From Craterilacuibacter sp. RT1T (GTDB taxonomy: Bacteria > Pseudomonadota > Gammaproteobacteria > Burkholderiales > Chromobacteriaceae): a stretch of DNA of 64,000 nucleotides. Below the pieces are notes generated by a model. It was not told the origin of the DNA, did no database searches, and was given only the letters and a program-made list of their open reading frames with translations. Below, piece by piece: positions 54,115-63,910 of the stretch. A program made the position numbers and the translations under genes. The stretch lies in NCBI RefSeq assembly GCF_023502145.1, contig NZ_JAMFLI010000002.1, positions 186,001 through 250,000 on the forward strand. Reading direction: 5' to 3'. Numbering within the stretch: position 1 is the stretch's first letter; every line of letters begins with the position of its first letter.

Positions 54115-54625
54115 TTTTGATTTTTATCCTGTTTTATCTGCGTTTGCTGATATTTGCGTGCTGTGTGCGGGCGGTTTGGCACTCGCCGCACTACTTGGGT
54201 GTGTTGCGTGGATTAATACTATATGTGCCGTTTTGTGGCTGGTATTGCGCAAATGGTAGTGGCTAAGCCGTGGCTTCGCAAGTCTTGACAAAGTGCGTAA
54301 ATGGCGCGATCCGCGCCAGATATGGCTTGCGGCAAAATAAAAAATTTATGCCCTATTGTTGGCATGGGCATTCTGTGCGGCGCCATCCCTTTAAATACAA
54401 GGATGCGGAGATTTTCATCTGCTGTGCCACTAGATGTAGTAGTTTTTCACTGTGGCTTGAATGCTGCATTAAAAGCGGTGAAATTTTTTAATCAAGCAAT
54501 AGTGAGTACTTGAAAATTGCCTGTTTTGACGTGGGGCGCGGCGTGTCATGAGCGGCAAAAAGCCGGCCAATGCGGCATAGTGGAGAAATCTGCCGCTGTT
54601 GGCGGTTCACTTTTTTGGTTCATGC
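54115..54625. other. Divergent region between nrdA and mscS-like gene
   Basis: 510 bases without a gene. Upstream of nrdA an AATACTATATGTG segment (about 54216-54228) resembles an imperfect NrdR box, but no second box at the usual spacing is seen. The central part (54300-54500) is AT-rich with no recognisable content. Confidence 0.5.
54216..54228 (-). promoter_or_regulatory. Possible NrdR box, imperfect
   Basis: AATACTATATGTG partially matches the palindromic NrdR consensus (ACACWATATATWGTGT). It lies about 100 bases upstream of nrdA. The usual paired second box is not found, so the call is weak. Confidence 0.3.
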
Positions 54626-55717
54626 ATGCAAACACCCGAATTTATTCAGGCGCTCGAGCGCACCAGCACGGCCCATCCCTGGCTGGGTGAAGTCTCTCTG
54701 GTTCTGGTCTTTACCCTGTTGGCCCAGTTGGCGTGGGTGCTGTTTGCCCGCCATTCATCCGAGCGCGAGATGGGCTTGCGCCGCTCGCTGCTGCGCGCGT
54801 TTATCCGTTCCAGTTCACCTGCCATCATGGCGATCATTGCCCTGATCGGCTTTTCGCTGTTGCTGCAAACCTTGGGGCGTGAACTGTGGCCGGCGCTGCT
54901 CCCATGGATCGGGCCGCTGCGTATGGTGGCGGTGGCGCTGGTGCTGGTGTGGGGGACATTCCGTTTTATCGATGCGTCCGAGCGCCTGCATCTGGAAAGC
55001 GGCTACGACACGACGACGGCCAATGCCTTGTCCATGTTGTTCAAGGTGATCACGCTGGTGGTGGTGTCCTTGCTGATTGGCCAGTCTTTCGGTATGAGCC
55101 TGTCCGGCTTGCTGGCCTTTGGTGGGGCCGGTGGTCTGGTGATCGGTTTTGCCGCCAAGGACATCATGGCCAACTTCTTTGGCGGGCTGATGATTTTTAT
55201 CGACCGGCCGTTCAAGGTGGGGGACTGGGTTAGCTCGCCCGACCGCAATATCGACGGCACGGTCGAGCATATAGGCTGGCGCCTGACGCGTATCCTGACG
55301 TTTGACAACCGGCCGATGTATATCCCGAACTCGATCTTTTCCAGCATCGGCGTGGTCAATCCGCAGCGTATGAAAAACCGCCGCATCATGACCAATATCG
55401 GCCTGCGTTACGAGGATGCGCCGCATATGGCCGAAGTGGTCGACAAGGTGCGGGCCATGCTGCGCGCTCATCCCGCTATCGATCAGGACGACACCTTGCT
55501 GGTGTATTTCAACCAGTTCGGCGAGTCTTCGCTTAACTTCATGGTGTATTGCTTTACCAAGACCAAGTCATGGGAGCCATGGCTGGCGGCGCAGCAGGAT
55601 GTGTATCTGAAGATTGTCGATATCGTGCACGAATGCGGTGCCGATTTCGCCTTCCCCAGCCGGACTTTGTATGGCGCCGAGTCGATACTGGCGGCAGCAA
55701 GAGCGCCGCTGGATTGA
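54626..55717 (+). CDS. Mechanosensitive channel, MscS family
   Basis: A 363-residue inner membrane channel that relieves osmotic pressure. Four predicted membrane helices precede the pore helix ([26 protein letters not shown], the glycine/alanine-rich TM3 signature) and the MscS beta domain ([36 protein letters not shown]), then a C-terminal vestibule. The start at ATG 54626 is more likely than the TTG at 54599 because the first helix follows directly; neither has a strong ribosome site. It stands alone, divergent from nrdA. Confidence 0.92.
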   Translation: MQTPEFIQALERTSTAHPWLGEVSLVLVFTLLAQLAWVLFARHSSEREMGLRRSLLRAFIRSSSPAIMAIIALIGFSLLLQTLGRELWPALLPWIGPLRMVAVALVLVWGTFRFIDASERLHLESGYDTTTANALSMLFKVITLVVVSLLIGQSFGMSLSGLLAFGGAGGLVIGFAAKDIMANFFGGLMIFIDRPFKVGDWVSSPDRNIDGTVEHIGWRLTRILTFDNRPMYIPNSIFSSIGVVNPQRMKNRRIMTNIGLRYEDAPHMAEVVDKVRAMLRAHPAIDQDDTLLVYFNQFGESSLNFMVYCFTKTKSWEPWLAAQQDVYLKIVDIVHECGADFAFPSRTLYGAESILAAARAPLD

Positions 55718-55797
55718 AGGTGATGTTTCAATGAAGGGGTGCGTTAAAGCAAAAAAGCGCATGCACCGGTAGGCGGCGCATGCGCGTATGGCAAGCC

Positions 55798-56646
55798 TTA
55801 CAAGTCGCCGCCTTGCTCCAGCGTGAAGCGGGCGCCGGCGTCTTGCCCCAGGGTTGCTACCAGATAGGGCATGACGTCTTTGAGCATGGCCGGTAGCGTC
55901 CAGGGCGCGTTCAGGATGAACATGCCGCTGCCGTGCATGCCGAAGCCGTCGCTGGACGGCTTTTGTACGTCCAGGCGCACATGCAGCCAGTTCTTGGCGG
56001 GCAGCTTTTTCATCGCTTCGAGCATGTCGCCGATTTCGCGGCGCGACAGGCACGGATACCACACGGCGTAAACGCCGGTCGAGAAGCGTTTGAGTGCTTC
56101 TTTTAACGCGTTGACCACATGCTGGTAGTCGCGCTTGTCTTCATAAGGCGGGTCAATCAGCATCAGTGCGCGTCGTGGTGGCGGCGGCAAAATGGCCTTG
56201 ATGCCTTCAAAACCATCACCTTGCTTCACATGCACGCGCCGCCCCTGTTCGGCAAAATTCTCGGCCAGAATGGGGGCGTCGGTCGGGTGCAGCTCGAACA
56301 GGCGCAGTTTGTCGCTGCGGCTCATGGCTTCGGCGGCAAACCACGGCGAGCCGGGATAAAGCGTCAGATTGCCGTCGGGGTTAAGCACGCGCACCAGATC
56401 GACATAGCGTGCCAGTGCCTCGGGCAGATCGTTACGTTCCCATAAGCGGGCGATGCCGCTCTGGTATTCGGCATTCTTGGCGGCAAAGCCTTCGGTCAGC
56501 GCGTAAACGCCGGCACCGGCGTGGGTGTCGATATACCAGAAGGGCGTGCCTTTTTGCCCCAGATAATCGATCAGGGCAACTTCTATCAGGTGCTTGAGCA
56601 CATCGGCGTGGTTGCCGGCGTGAAAGCCGTGGCGGTAACTGAGCAT
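55798..56646 (-). CDS. rlmJ: 23S rRNA (adenine-2030-N6)-methyltransferase
   Basis: A 282-residue RlmJ, which methylates A2030 of 23S rRNA. N-terminal signature MLSYRHGFHAGNHADVLKHL and the SAM-dependent N6-methyltransferase motif IDPPYEDK (about 163-170) are diagnostic. The C-terminus (MHGSGMFILNAPW) is complete. It is encoded near the pseudouridine synthase gene; both modify RNA, but they are separated by 19 bases and could be co-transcribed. Confidence 0.95.
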   Translation of the reverse strand: MLSYRHGFHAGNHADVLKHLIEVALIDYLGQKGTPFWYIDTHAGAGVYALTEGFAAKNAEYQSGIARLWERNDLPEALARYVDLVRVLNPDGNLTLYPGSPWFAAEAMSRSDKLRLFELHPTDAPILAENFAEQGRRVHVKQGDGFEGIKAILPPPPRRALMLIDPPYEDKRDYQHVVNALKEALKRFSTGVYAVWYPCLSRREIGDMLEAMKKLPAKNWLHVRLDVQKPSSDGFGMHGSGMFILNAPWTLPAMLKDVMPYLVATLGQDAGARFTLEQGGDL

Positions 56647-56665
56647 GGCGGGTATCGGTTAATTT

Positions 56666-57430
56666 TCAGGGTTCGGATTGTAGCGCAGCGGGCACGATGC
56701 TGCCGGCACTCAGGCTGTCTTGCCAGCCCATGCGTCTGACCAGATGGGCAAATTCGCCGCTAAGCGGGGCCGTCAGTTGCAGCAAGCGGCCGTCGTCCGG
56801 GTGGGGCAGGGTGAGCGCGCTGCAATGCAGCAGCATGCGGCCCGCACCCAGGTGCTCGGCGAAATAGCGGTTGTGTACGCCTTTGCCGAAGGTCGAGTCG
56901 CCGATAATGGGGTGGGCGATATGCTTCATATGGCGGCGCAACTGGTGGCGGCGCCCGCTGTGCGGCGTGAGTTGCATCAGCGCATAGCGGCTTACCGGGT
57001 AACGCTCGACCATTACCGGCAATTCTATGCTGGCCAGATGCTCAAAATCGGTCACCGCCGCCTGCGCTTCGCCGCGTGCCAGATCATGGCGCTTTTCCGC
57101 ATCGTCGTAACGGCGCGACAGCGCATGGTCGATGCGGCCGGATTCGGCCGGCCAGCCGCGCACCACGGCCAGATAGCGCTTGTCCATGTTTTGCGCTTCG
57201 AAGGCTTGCGACAGGCTGCGTGCGGCGTCCTTATCCAGTGCAAACACCAGTACGCCGGAGGTGCCCTTGTCCAGTCGGTGTACGGCATAGACATGCTGGC
57301 CGATCTGGTCGCGCAAGAGTTGCAGGGCAAAGCGCGTTTCGTGCCAGTCGAGCACCGAGCGGTGCACGATCAGGCCTGAGGGCTTGTCGATGACGATAAT
57401 GCGCGCGTCTCTATAGAGAATATTCAGCAC
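56666..57430 (-). CDS. truC: tRNA pseudouridine(65) synthase
   Basis: A 254-residue RluA-family pseudouridine synthase matching TruC by length. It makes pseudouridine at position 65 of tRNAs. The catalytic motif HRLDKGTSGVLVFA carries the conserved aspartate, preceded by DKPSGLIVHRS and followed by TPHSGRRHQLRRHM. GTG at 57430 is chosen because the conserved N-terminus LNILYRD begins immediately after; the longer frame upstream overlaps the LysR gene antisense and is unsupported. RluA/RluC-type rRNA synthases are a less likely alternative. Confidence 0.88.
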   Translation of the reverse strand: MLNILYRDARIIVIDKPSGLIVHRSVLDWHETRFALQLLRDQIGQHVYAVHRLDKGTSGVLVFALDKDAARSLSQAFEAQNMDKRYLAVVRGWPAESGRIDHALSRRYDDAEKRHDLARGEAQAAVTDFEHLASIELPVMVERYPVSRYALMQLTPHSGRRHQLRRHMKHIAHPIIGDSTFGKGVHNRYFAEHLGAGRMLLHCSALTLPHPDDGRLLQLTAPLSGEFAHLVRRMGWQDSLSAGSIVPAALQSEP

Positions 57431-57440
57431 GGGTTTTCTT

Positions 57441-58334
57441 TCACGAGGCGTAAAGGGCGGTGTTGCAGATTGCTTCGACCGCCCGGTGTTGCAGTTTTTT
57501 ACGGTTGGCGATGGCCCAGTAGTGTTCGAATACCCCGTCGACTGGCCCGACGATGTCGACGGCAAAGTGGCCGGTGATGTCGGCACTGGCAAAAGAGGGG
57601 GCCGGAAACAGGCCGAATCCCTGGCCGCCAAAGGTTTTAAGCAGTGCGCCGTCTTCAAATTCTCCGACAACCTGCACGCGGAGATTCAGCGTTTCCAGCC
57701 AGTTTTCCACTTGCCCGCGCAGGATGTTGTCGCGTGTCGGCAAGAGCAGGGGCGCGCCGGCCAGGCTGTGCGGGAAACCGTCGCGGTATTGCCGGCATAA
57801 ATCTTTTGTGCCGTAGATATTGACCGGGCAGCGCGACAGCAGATGAGACTCGAATTGCGACTGGGTGCTCAATGCCGGCCGGTCGGCCAGCACCACATCG
57901 AGCCTGTGCAGGGTCAGTTCGGTCAAGAGCTCGTCAAAGCCCGCTTCGCGGCACACCAGACGCACCCGCTCTTCCATCTGCAGCGCCGGCTCCAGTAGAT
58001 GGTAGCTGACGGTCTTGGGTACGACATCGGAGATGCCGGCGGTCAGGCGTATGGTCTTGTCCAGCGCATCGTCACGCAAGATGTCGCTGAGCTCTTCGCC
58101 AAGCAGAAAAATACGTTCGGCGTAGGACAGCGCGGCACGGCCGGCTTCGGTCAGCACCAGATTGCGCCCCTGCTGGTTAAAAAGTGCCTGACCAAAGGCC
58201 TGCTCCAGGCGCGAGATCTGGCCGCTGACCGTCTGTACGCTCATGCCCAGGCGTTCGGCAGCGCGGGTGACGCTGCCTTCGCGTGCCACCGCCCAGAAGT
58301 AGCGCAAGTGCTTGTAGTTGAGCTCGGTTCGCAT
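57441..58334 (-). CDS. nhaR: NhaR-like LysR-family transcription regulator
   Basis: A 297-residue LysR-type regulator. The winged helix is near 5-65 (NYKHLRYFWAVAREGSVTRAAERLGMSVQTVSGQISRLE); the Y-F-W pattern and QTVSGQI helix are typical of NhaR, which activates Na+/H+ antiporter genes in response to sodium. The effector domain covers about 90-297. No nhaA gene is adjacent here, so the target is elsewhere or different. It is divergent from htpX, with which it shares a 137-base promoter region. Confidence 0.88.
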   Translation of the reverse strand: MRTELNYKHLRYFWAVAREGSVTRAAERLGMSVQTVSGQISRLEQAFGQALFNQQGRNLVLTEAGRAALSYAERIFLLGEELSDILRDDALDKTIRLTAGISDVVPKTVSYHLLEPALQMEERVRLVCREAGFDELLTELTLHRLDVVLADRPALSTQSQFESHLLSRCPVNIYGTKDLCRQYRDGFPHSLAGAPLLLPTRDNILRGQVENWLETLNLRVQVVGEFEDGALLKTFGGQGFGLFPAPSFASADITGHFAVDIVGPVDGVFEHYWAIANRKKLQHRAVEAICNTALYAS

Positions 58335-58471
58335 ATGTTTCGAAAAAACAGGATGATCAATCAGTAATTATCCGATTTTATCATTAAATAGAATACGCTA
58401 CTATGACGACAGTGAGTGTGCTGCGCTTTGGGCCAGTCGCTGTTCTGACAAAAAAACAAGAGGGAAAAAAC

Positions 58472-59350
58472 ATGAAACGCGTGTTCTTGCTGATCGCCAC
58501 CAACATCGCCGTGATGCTGGTGTTGAGTATCGCAGCGCAAGTGCTGGGACTTAACCGCTTTATGACGAGCAATGGTCTGAATCTGACCACCTTGCTCGGC
58601 TTTTCCGCACTGATGGGTTTTGGCGGTGCCTTTATTTCGCTGGCCATGTCCAAGACGATTGCCAAATGGTCGACCGGTGCGCAGGTGATTACCGAGCCTA
58701 GCAACGAGACCGAGCGCTGGCTGGTGGGCAAGGTCAAGAGTCTGGCCGACCGCGCCGGCTTGCCGATGCCGGAAGTGGCCATCTATGAAGGTGCGCCGAA
58801 TGCCTTTGCCACCGGGGCGTCCAAAAACAGTTCGCTGGTGGCCGTCTCCACCGGCCTGTTGTCCAGCATGACGCATGAAGAAGTCGAAGCGGTGCTGGCG
58901 CACGAAATTGCCCACGTTGCCAATGGCGATATGGTGACGCTGACGCTGGTGCAAGGTGTGGTCAATACCTTTGTATTCTTCCTGGCGCGTGTGGTCGGTT
59001 ATCTGGTCGACAGCTTTTTGCGCAAGAACGATGAAGAGTCTTCCGGTACCGGTATCGGCTACTTCGTTACCGTTATCGTGTGTGAAATCGTATTCGGCAT
59101 TCTGGCCTCGGTGATTGTGGCCTGGTTCTCGCGTCAGCGCGAATTCCGTGCCGATGCCGGCGCCGCCCGCCTGATGGGCAGCCCGGCACCGATGGCGGCA
59201 GCACTGCGCCGTCTGGGCGGGATCGAACCGGGTGCCCTGCCGCAGAATATGGCAGCTTCCGGCATCGCCGGCGGTGGCGGCGGTTTTATGGCGCTGTTCG
59301 CCTCTCACCCTAGCATCGAAGCACGTTTGGCTGCGCTGGGCGCACGCTAA
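58472..59350 (+). CDS. htpX: Zinc metalloprotease HtpX
   Basis: A 292-residue inner membrane protease that degrades misfolded membrane proteins. Two N-terminal membrane helices (about 5-25 and 35-55), the zinc motif HEIAH (H144, E145, H148), two more helices near 160-215 and the third ligand in the [12 protein letters not shown] region. ATG 58472 has AGAGGG upstream; the open frame extends 23 codons further with no site. Usually induced by heat/envelope stress; no regulator is evident here. Adjacent to terC with a 31-base gap. Confidence 0.95.
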   Translation: MKRVFLLIATNIAVMLVLSIAAQVLGLNRFMTSNGLNLTTLLGFSALMGFGGAFISLAMSKTIAKWSTGAQVITEPSNETERWLVGKVKSLADRAGLPMPEVAIYEGAPNAFATGASKNSSLVAVSTGLLSSMTHEEVEAVLAHEIAHVANGDMVTLTLVQGVVNTFVFFLARVVGYLVDSFLRKNDEESSGTGIGYFVTVIVCEIVFGILASVIVAWFSRQREFRADAGAARLMGSPAPMAAALRRLGGIEPGALPQNMAASGIAGGGGGFMALFASHPSIEARLAALGAR

Positions 59351-59381
59351 GCAATAACAAACACCAATAAGGATGCTCGCT

Positions 59382-60368
59382 GTGGAATGGTTTTCGATGT
59401 TGTTTGTAGGCTACCCGGTCTGGGTGTGGCTGATGTTTATGGGCGTGGTCGCGGCGCTGCTGGCGTTCGATCTGGGTGTCCTGCATAAGGACCAGCATGA
59501 AATCGGCGTAGCCGAGAGCCTGAAGCTGTCGGCGTTCTATATCGCCATGGGTCTGGCCTTTGGCGCCTGGATCTGGTGGTACAAGGGCAGCGATGCCGGT
59601 ATGGCGTATATCACCGGTTATCTGGTGGAAAAATCGCTGTCCATGGATAACGTCTTCGTGATCTCGCTGATCTTTACCAGTCTGGCCGTGCCGCGCATTT
59701 ATCAGCACCGCGTACTGTTCTGGGGGATTCTGGGGGTTCTGGTCCTGCGCGCGATCATGATCGGTCTGGGTGCAGTGCTGGTGGCGCAGTATCAGTGGGT
59801 GCTGGTGGTGTTTGGCGTGTTCCTGATCTTTACTGGTATCAAGATGTTGCTGTCCGATGATGCGCACCCGCATATCGACGACAACAAGCTGTACCAGTGG
59901 TTGCGCCGCCATATGCGCTTTACCCCGACCCTGCACGGCGAGAAGTTCTGGGTGCGTGGTGAAGAGCACGGCATGAGCAAGGGCTGGTGGGCGACACCGC
60001 TGTTCTTGACCCTGATTCTGGTGGAAAGCGCCGATCTGGTGTTTGCCGTAGACAGCATCCCGGCCATCTTCGCGATTACGCAAGACCCGTTCATTGTCTA
60101 CACCTCGAACATTTTTGCGATTCTGGGTCTGCGTGCGCTGTACTTCGCCCTGTCGGCGATGGTGCACCGCTTCCACTACCTGAAATATGCGCTGTCGCTG
60201 GTGCTGGTGTTTATCGGTGTGAAGGTCGCGCTGGTGTATTTCAACCAGATCGGCATGATTGCCATGAAGATTCCAACCCCGCTGTCGCTGGGTGTGACGC
60301 TGGCGCTGCTGACGGGGGGCGTGGTGTTCTCCTTGTGGAAGACGCGCAACGATCCGCAAAACGTTTAA
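59382..60368 (+). CDS. TerC-family membrane protein
   Basis: A 328-residue polytopic membrane protein of the TerC/Alx family, implicated in metal (manganese, tellurite-linked) handling. It has about nine helices with the acidic signature motifs VEKSLSMDNVFV and LVESADLVFAVDSIPA. GTG at 59382 places AAGGA eight bases upstream; the ATG at 59373 overlaps the same site and is less likely. It follows htpX on the same strand and ends with a strong terminator. Some homologues are under a manganese riboswitch; the 31-base gap here leaves no room for one. Confidence 0.9.
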   Translation: MEWFSMLFVGYPVWVWLMFMGVVAALLAFDLGVLHKDQHEIGVAESLKLSAFYIAMGLAFGAWIWWYKGSDAGMAYITGYLVEKSLSMDNVFVISLIFTSLAVPRIYQHRVLFWGILGVLVLRAIMIGLGAVLVAQYQWVLVVFGVFLIFTGIKMLLSDDAHPHIDDNKLYQWLRRHMRFTPTLHGEKFWVRGEEHGMSKGWWATPLFLTLILVESADLVFAVDSIPAIFAITQDPFIVYTSNIFAILGLRALYFALSAMVHRFHYLKYALSLVLVFIGVKVALVYFNQIGMIAMKIPTPLSLGVTLALLTGGVVFSLWKTRNDPQNV

Positions 60369-60399
60369 TTCCCTCCAGCGCTGGTAACGGCGCTTTTAT

Positions 60400-60435
60400 C
60401 GGGGTGCCTCCTGCAGGAGGTACCCCGTTTTTTTT
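60400..60435 (+). terminator. Strong terminator after terC-like gene
   Basis: Stem CGGGGTGCCTCC / GGAGGTACCCCG (one mismatch) with TGCA loop, followed by eight Ts. It ends the htpX/terC transcript and separates it from the convergent dgkA. Confidence 0.92.
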
Positions 60436-60437
60436 GC

Positions 60438-60824
60438 TTAATACCAGGCGCGCCACATCTCCCAGCACTCGACACCGAGCACGATAAACCAGGTAAAGAT
60501 CGCTACGCCCACCGCAGCGGCGGCAATATCCTTGATGGCCTTGATCTTCTCGTTGTGTTCGGTCTCGATAAAATCGCATAGCGCCTCGATTGCGCTATTA
60601 AAGAGTTCGGCCGTCAAGACAAAAGCCGTGGCGGCAATGACGAATACGCTGTCCATCCAGTCACGCAACACAATGGATAGCAGCAGGACGATGGCGGATA
60701 GCACCAGCTTGTAGGCCACACTGAAGTCGTAGCGTACCGCATAGCTCAGACCTTCCATCACGGTGCGTATCTTGCGTAGCGGGCTGTAACCGGGGGTGCC
60801 GGTGCCGAGGAATTTGTTTCTCAT
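60438..60824 (-). CDS. dgkA: Diacylglycerol kinase
   Basis: A 128-residue three-helix membrane kinase converting diacylglycerol to phosphatidic acid. The signature AELFNSAIEALCDF (catalytic glutamate) and DIAAAAVGVAI are present. Length is typical. AGGAAA precedes the ATG at 60824. Its ATG overlaps the stop of the upstream PAP2 phosphatase gene by four bases, so a lipid phosphatase and a lipid kinase are co-translated, a sensible pair for phospholipid/undecaprenol recycling. Confidence 0.94.
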   Translation of the reverse strand: MRNKFLGTGTPGYSPLRKIRTVMEGLSYAVRYDFSVAYKLVLSAIVLLLSIVLRDWMDSVFVIAATAFVLTAELFNSAIEALCDFIETEHNEKIKAIKDIAAAAVGVAIFTWFIVLGVECWEMWRAWY

Positions 60825-61435
60825 ATTGTTTTTCCTATCCAGTGAATGAGCCCGGCGCACCAGAGCAGGGCAAGTAAAGCGCCTGCCAGCACATCGCTGG
60901 GGTAGTGTACTTGCAGGTAAAGGCGGGAGGCGGCAACCAGGCTGGCGATGGCAAGCAAGACGATGGCCAGGTAGGGGGAGGCCGGATGATGCCGCGTACT
61001 CCAGAGCAGGGCAAGCACGAAGGCAAAGACCTGTGCGCTGTGTGCGCTGGGGAAAGACGCCCCGACCGGCATCGGATCGATGAGGGCAAATGATGGCCTT
61101 GGCCGGTCAAATAAATATTTCAATGCATTGCACCATAGACTGGCGCCGGCCAAGGATGCCAGTGCCAGCATGCCGGTGGTACGCGTAGCCGGCAGTGCCA
61201 GCAACAGGGCGCTGGCAGGTAAGAGTAAATAAAGTGAGCCCAGATGGGTGATGCCGCGCCAGAACAGGTCAAGTGCCGGAGTGCGTTGTTGGGCCAGAAA
61301 CGCCAGTATGGCCGTGTCGCTATAGGCGCTGCGGCTGGCAAAGCCCAGCGCGCTCACCAGTGCGAGCATGGCCAGCCAGCAAAGCCAGCTGCCTGTCGGA
61401 GGAAGGGGCATGGTGTGATCGGGTTCGCGTAGCAT
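60821..61435 (-). CDS. PAP2-family membrane phosphatase
   Basis: A 204-residue inner membrane phosphatase of the PAP2 superfamily (phosphatidic acid or undecaprenyl pyrophosphate phosphatase type). All three motifs are present: KYLFDRPRP, FPSAHSAQVFA and SRLYLQVHYPSDVLAG, within about six membrane helices. The start is not certain (ATG 61435 or ATG 61411; neither has a good ribosome site). Operon with dgkA. Confidence 0.9.
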   Translation of the reverse strand: MLREPDHTMPLPPTGSWLCWLAMLALVSALGFASRSAYSDTAILAFLAQQRTPALDLFWRGITHLGSLYLLLPASALLLALPATRTTGMLALASLAGASLWCNALKYLFDRPRPSFALIDPMPVGASFPSAHSAQVFAFVLALLWSTRHHPASPYLAIVLLAIASLVAASRLYLQVHYPSDVLAGALLALLWCAGLIHWIGKTI

Positions 61436-61544
61436 TTAAAGTGTGAAAATAAAGCGTGTAAAAGGCATGACAATACAGAGCGGAGATTACCCGCATGGGT
61501 TTGGGTGAAATGCTTATACTATCATTATATTTTTCTCATATTGA

Positions 61545-63221
61545 ATGCGTGCCATGATCGCCCTGATGGAAGCCTACCGTGCCGGCTTGTTTAAAACACG
61601 AGCACAGTGGATGAATAATATTATCGCCGGCGTCATTGTCGGCGTTGTCGCTTTACCTTTGGGCATGGCGTTTGCCATTGCCTCCGGTGCCAAGCCCGAG
61701 CAGGGTTTGTACACTTCCATCGTGGCGGGTCTGGTCATTTCCCTGTTTGGCGGCAGCCGGGTGCAGATTTCCGGCCCGACCGGCGCCTTTATCGTGATTC
61801 TGGCGGCGATTACCGCCAAGTACGGCATCGTCGGTTTGCAAATCGCCACCATGATGGCCGGCGTCATGCTGCTATTGATGGGTCTGACCAAGATGGGCGC
61901 GGTGATCAAGTTCATTCCTGCGCCGGTGATCGTCGGCTTTACTGCCGGGATCGGGGTCATTATCTGGGTCGGGCAATGGCGTGATTTCTTCGGCCTGCCC
62001 AAAGTGGCTGGCGAACACTTTCACGAAAAAACCCTGCACCTGATTCAGGCTTTGCCGGATCTGCATCCGGCCACCACCGCGTTGGCGCTGTTGTCGCTGA
62101 TGCTGGTGATCTTTACTCCCAAGATTCCGTACCTTAAGCGTTTGCCCGGCCCGCTGGTGGCCATGGTGGCCGCTACATTGATCCAGACGGTGTTTGTTTT
62201 TGATGGCGTGGCGACCATAGGCAGCGCCTTTGGCGGCATTCCGCAAGGCTTGCCCGGCTTCTCCATTCCTGCGGTCACGCCGGCCTTGCTGGTCGAACTG
62301 GTCGGGCCTGCCTTTACCATTGCCATGCTAGGCGCGATCGAGTCACTGCTGTCGGCCGTGGTGGCCGATGGCATGACCGGCACCAAACACAACTCCAATC
62401 AGGAACTGGTGGGGCAGGGTCTGGCCAATATCGTGACGCCGCTATTCGGCGGTTTTGCCGCAACCGGTGCCATTGCGCGCACGGCGACCAATATCCGTAA
62501 TGGCGGCACCAGTCCTCTGGCTGGCGTGGTGCACTGCCTGTTATTGCTGCTGATCGTGCTGTTTCTGGCGCCGGCGGCCGCCAATATTCCGTTGGCAGCC
62601 TTGGCGGCCATCCTGTTTGTCGTCGCTTACAATATGAGCGAAATCCGCCACTTCAAACATATGCTGCGCCATGCGCCGCGTGCCGATGTGGCCATTTTGC
62701 TGATTACCTTTGTATTAACCGTGTTTACCGATCTGGTGGTGGCGGTGAATATCGGCGTGATTCTGGCGACGCTGCACTTTTTGCGCCGCATGGCCGCTTC
62801 GGTCGATGTGCATGAAGTCAAGGGCGAAGATCTGGCGATGGAGCTGAAGCATCACGGCATTGAGCGCTTGCCGGATGATGTGCTGGTGTACGAAGTGGAA
62901 GGGCCGTTTTTCTATGGTGCGGTAGAGAATTTTGCCCGTGTGCTGGGCATTACCCACACCGAGCCGCGCGTGCTGATTCTGCGCCTGAAGCGTGTTCCGT
63001 TTATTGATGGCACCGGCTTGCGCTCGCTGGAAGAGGTTTGTCAGAGTCTGCAGGCGCGCGGGATACGGGTCATGTTGTGTGATGCCTGTCCGGATGTGCG
63101 CCATGCGCTGGTTAAGTCCGGCATCGCCCATATGCTGGGTCGTGGCGGCATTTACCGTAAGCTGATCCATGCGGTGCGCAGCTGCCTGTCGCCGACGGAT
63201 ACTACGGCACAGCCGTCTTAA
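61545..63221 (+). CDS. SulP-family anion transporter with STAS domain
   Basis: A 558-residue inner membrane transporter for sulfate or bicarbonate. About 12-14 helices hold the SulP signature (VALPLGMAFAIASGAKPEQGLY, FGGSRVQISGPTGAF) and a C-terminal cytoplasmic STAS domain (about 435-545; DVLVYEVEGPFFYGAVE, LRLKRVPFIDGTGLRSLEE). Three in-frame ATGs (61545, 61554, 61566) precede the first helix, and I keep the first; ribosome sites are poor. A terminator follows. Promoter region is AT-rich (61500-61545). Confidence 0.93.
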   Translation: MRAMIALMEAYRAGLFKTRAQWMNNIIAGVIVGVVALPLGMAFAIASGAKPEQGLYTSIVAGLVISLFGGSRVQISGPTGAFIVILAAITAKYGIVGLQIATMMAGVMLLLMGLTKMGAVIKFIPAPVIVGFTAGIGVIIWVGQWRDFFGLPKVAGEHFHEKTLHLIQALPDLHPATTALALLSLMLVIFTPKIPYLKRLPGPLVAMVAATLIQTVFVFDGVATIGSAFGGIPQGLPGFSIPAVTPALLVELVGPAFTIAMLGAIESLLSAVVADGMTGTKHNSNQELVGQGLANIVTPLFGGFAATGAIARTATNIRNGGTSPLAGVVHCLLLLLIVLFLAPAAANIPLAALAAILFVVAYNMSEIRHFKHMLRHAPRADVAILLITFVLTVFTDLVVAVNIGVILATLHFLRRMAASVDVHEVKGEDLAMELKHHGIERLPDDVLVYEVEGPFFYGAVENFARVLGITHTEPRVLILRLKRVPFIDGTGLRSLEEVCQSLQARGIRVMLCDACPDVRHALVKSGIAHMLGRGGIYRKLIHAVRSCLSPTDTTAQPS

Positions 63222-63250
63222 GCCGCAGGTCACATGCCTGAAATCGATCA

Positions 63251-63282
63251 CCGCACGCAGTGTTGAGGCGTGCGGTTTTTTT
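63251..63282 (+). terminator. Terminator after SulP gene
   Basis: Perfect 8-base stem CCGCACGC / GCGTGCGG with a nine-base loop and seven Ts, 29 bases after the stop. Confidence 0.9.
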
Positions 63283-63349
63283 CGGCTACTTGCGCTCATG
63301 GCGGGTTTGTTTTTTGTATTTGTCCTACACCCTGTCTGCCCAATCTTTT

Positions 63350-63841
63350 ATGAGCGAATTCAAGCATTGCTTTGCCCCTGTGGTGAATGCCCAGACCCGT
63401 ATTTTGGTGCTGGGCTCTTTGCCGGGGGATGCTTCGCTGGCTGTTAGCCAGTATTATGCCCACCCGCGCAATGCCTTCTGGCCGATAGCGGCCGCCTTGA
63501 CCGGCAAGCCGCTGGATGCCTTGCCCTATGGCGAACGTCTGCAAGGCTTGCTGGCCTGCGGCATCGGTTTGTGGGATGTTGTAGGCAAGGCGCAGCGGCG
63601 TGGCAGCCTGGACACGGCGGTGCGGGATGTGCAGTGCAATGATCTGGCAAGCTTGCTGGTCTCGCTGCCTGCGCTGGAAGTGTTGGCATTTAATGGTGCG
63701 CTGGCGTACAAAACCGCGCAGCGGGCGCCGGCGGTGCATGTGCCGGCTTTGGCGCTGCCATCCACCAGTCCGGCTTATACCTTGCCTTTTGCCGACAAGC
63801 TGGCCGCGTGGCGGGTTTTGCTGCCCTATTTGGGCGTTTAA
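63350..63841 (+). CDS. DNA-deoxyinosine glycosylase, uracil-DNA glycosylase superfamily
   Basis: A 163-residue member of the UDG superfamily family-6-like group (deoxyinosine glycosylase) that removes deaminated adenine from DNA. Signature N-terminus RILVLGSLPGDASLAVSQYY followed by AHPRNAFWPI, then GIGLWDVV and the C-terminal ALPSTSPAYT. Length fits. The ATG at 63350 gives the conserved start; longer frames overlap the terminator. It stands alone in its transcript. The ribosome site is weak. Confidence 0.88.
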   Translation: MSEFKHCFAPVVNAQTRILVLGSLPGDASLAVSQYYAHPRNAFWPIAAALTGKPLDALPYGERLQGLLACGIGLWDVVGKAQRRGSLDTAVRDVQCNDLASLLVSLPALEVLAFNGALAYKTAQRAPAVHVPALALPSTSPAYTLPFADKLAAWRVLLPYLGV

Positions 63842-63867
63842 GGCCGGCGCGCGAGAGGGCGGGCATG

Positions 63868-63892
63868 AAAAAAGGACTCCGCAGAGTCCTTT
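63868..63892 (-). terminator. Terminator of sodB
   Basis: Stem AAAGGACTC / GAGTCCTTT with loop CGCA. On the minus strand it is followed by a run of six Ts, 19 bases past the sodB stop. Confidence 0.85.
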
Positions 63893-63910
63893 GTTGAGCC
63901 AAGGCCGGAA

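Noticed and set aside
51988-54120. A 710-codon open frame antisense to nrdA
   Set aside because: Shadow frame opposite to a complete, motif-perfect NrdA; no start site or domain.
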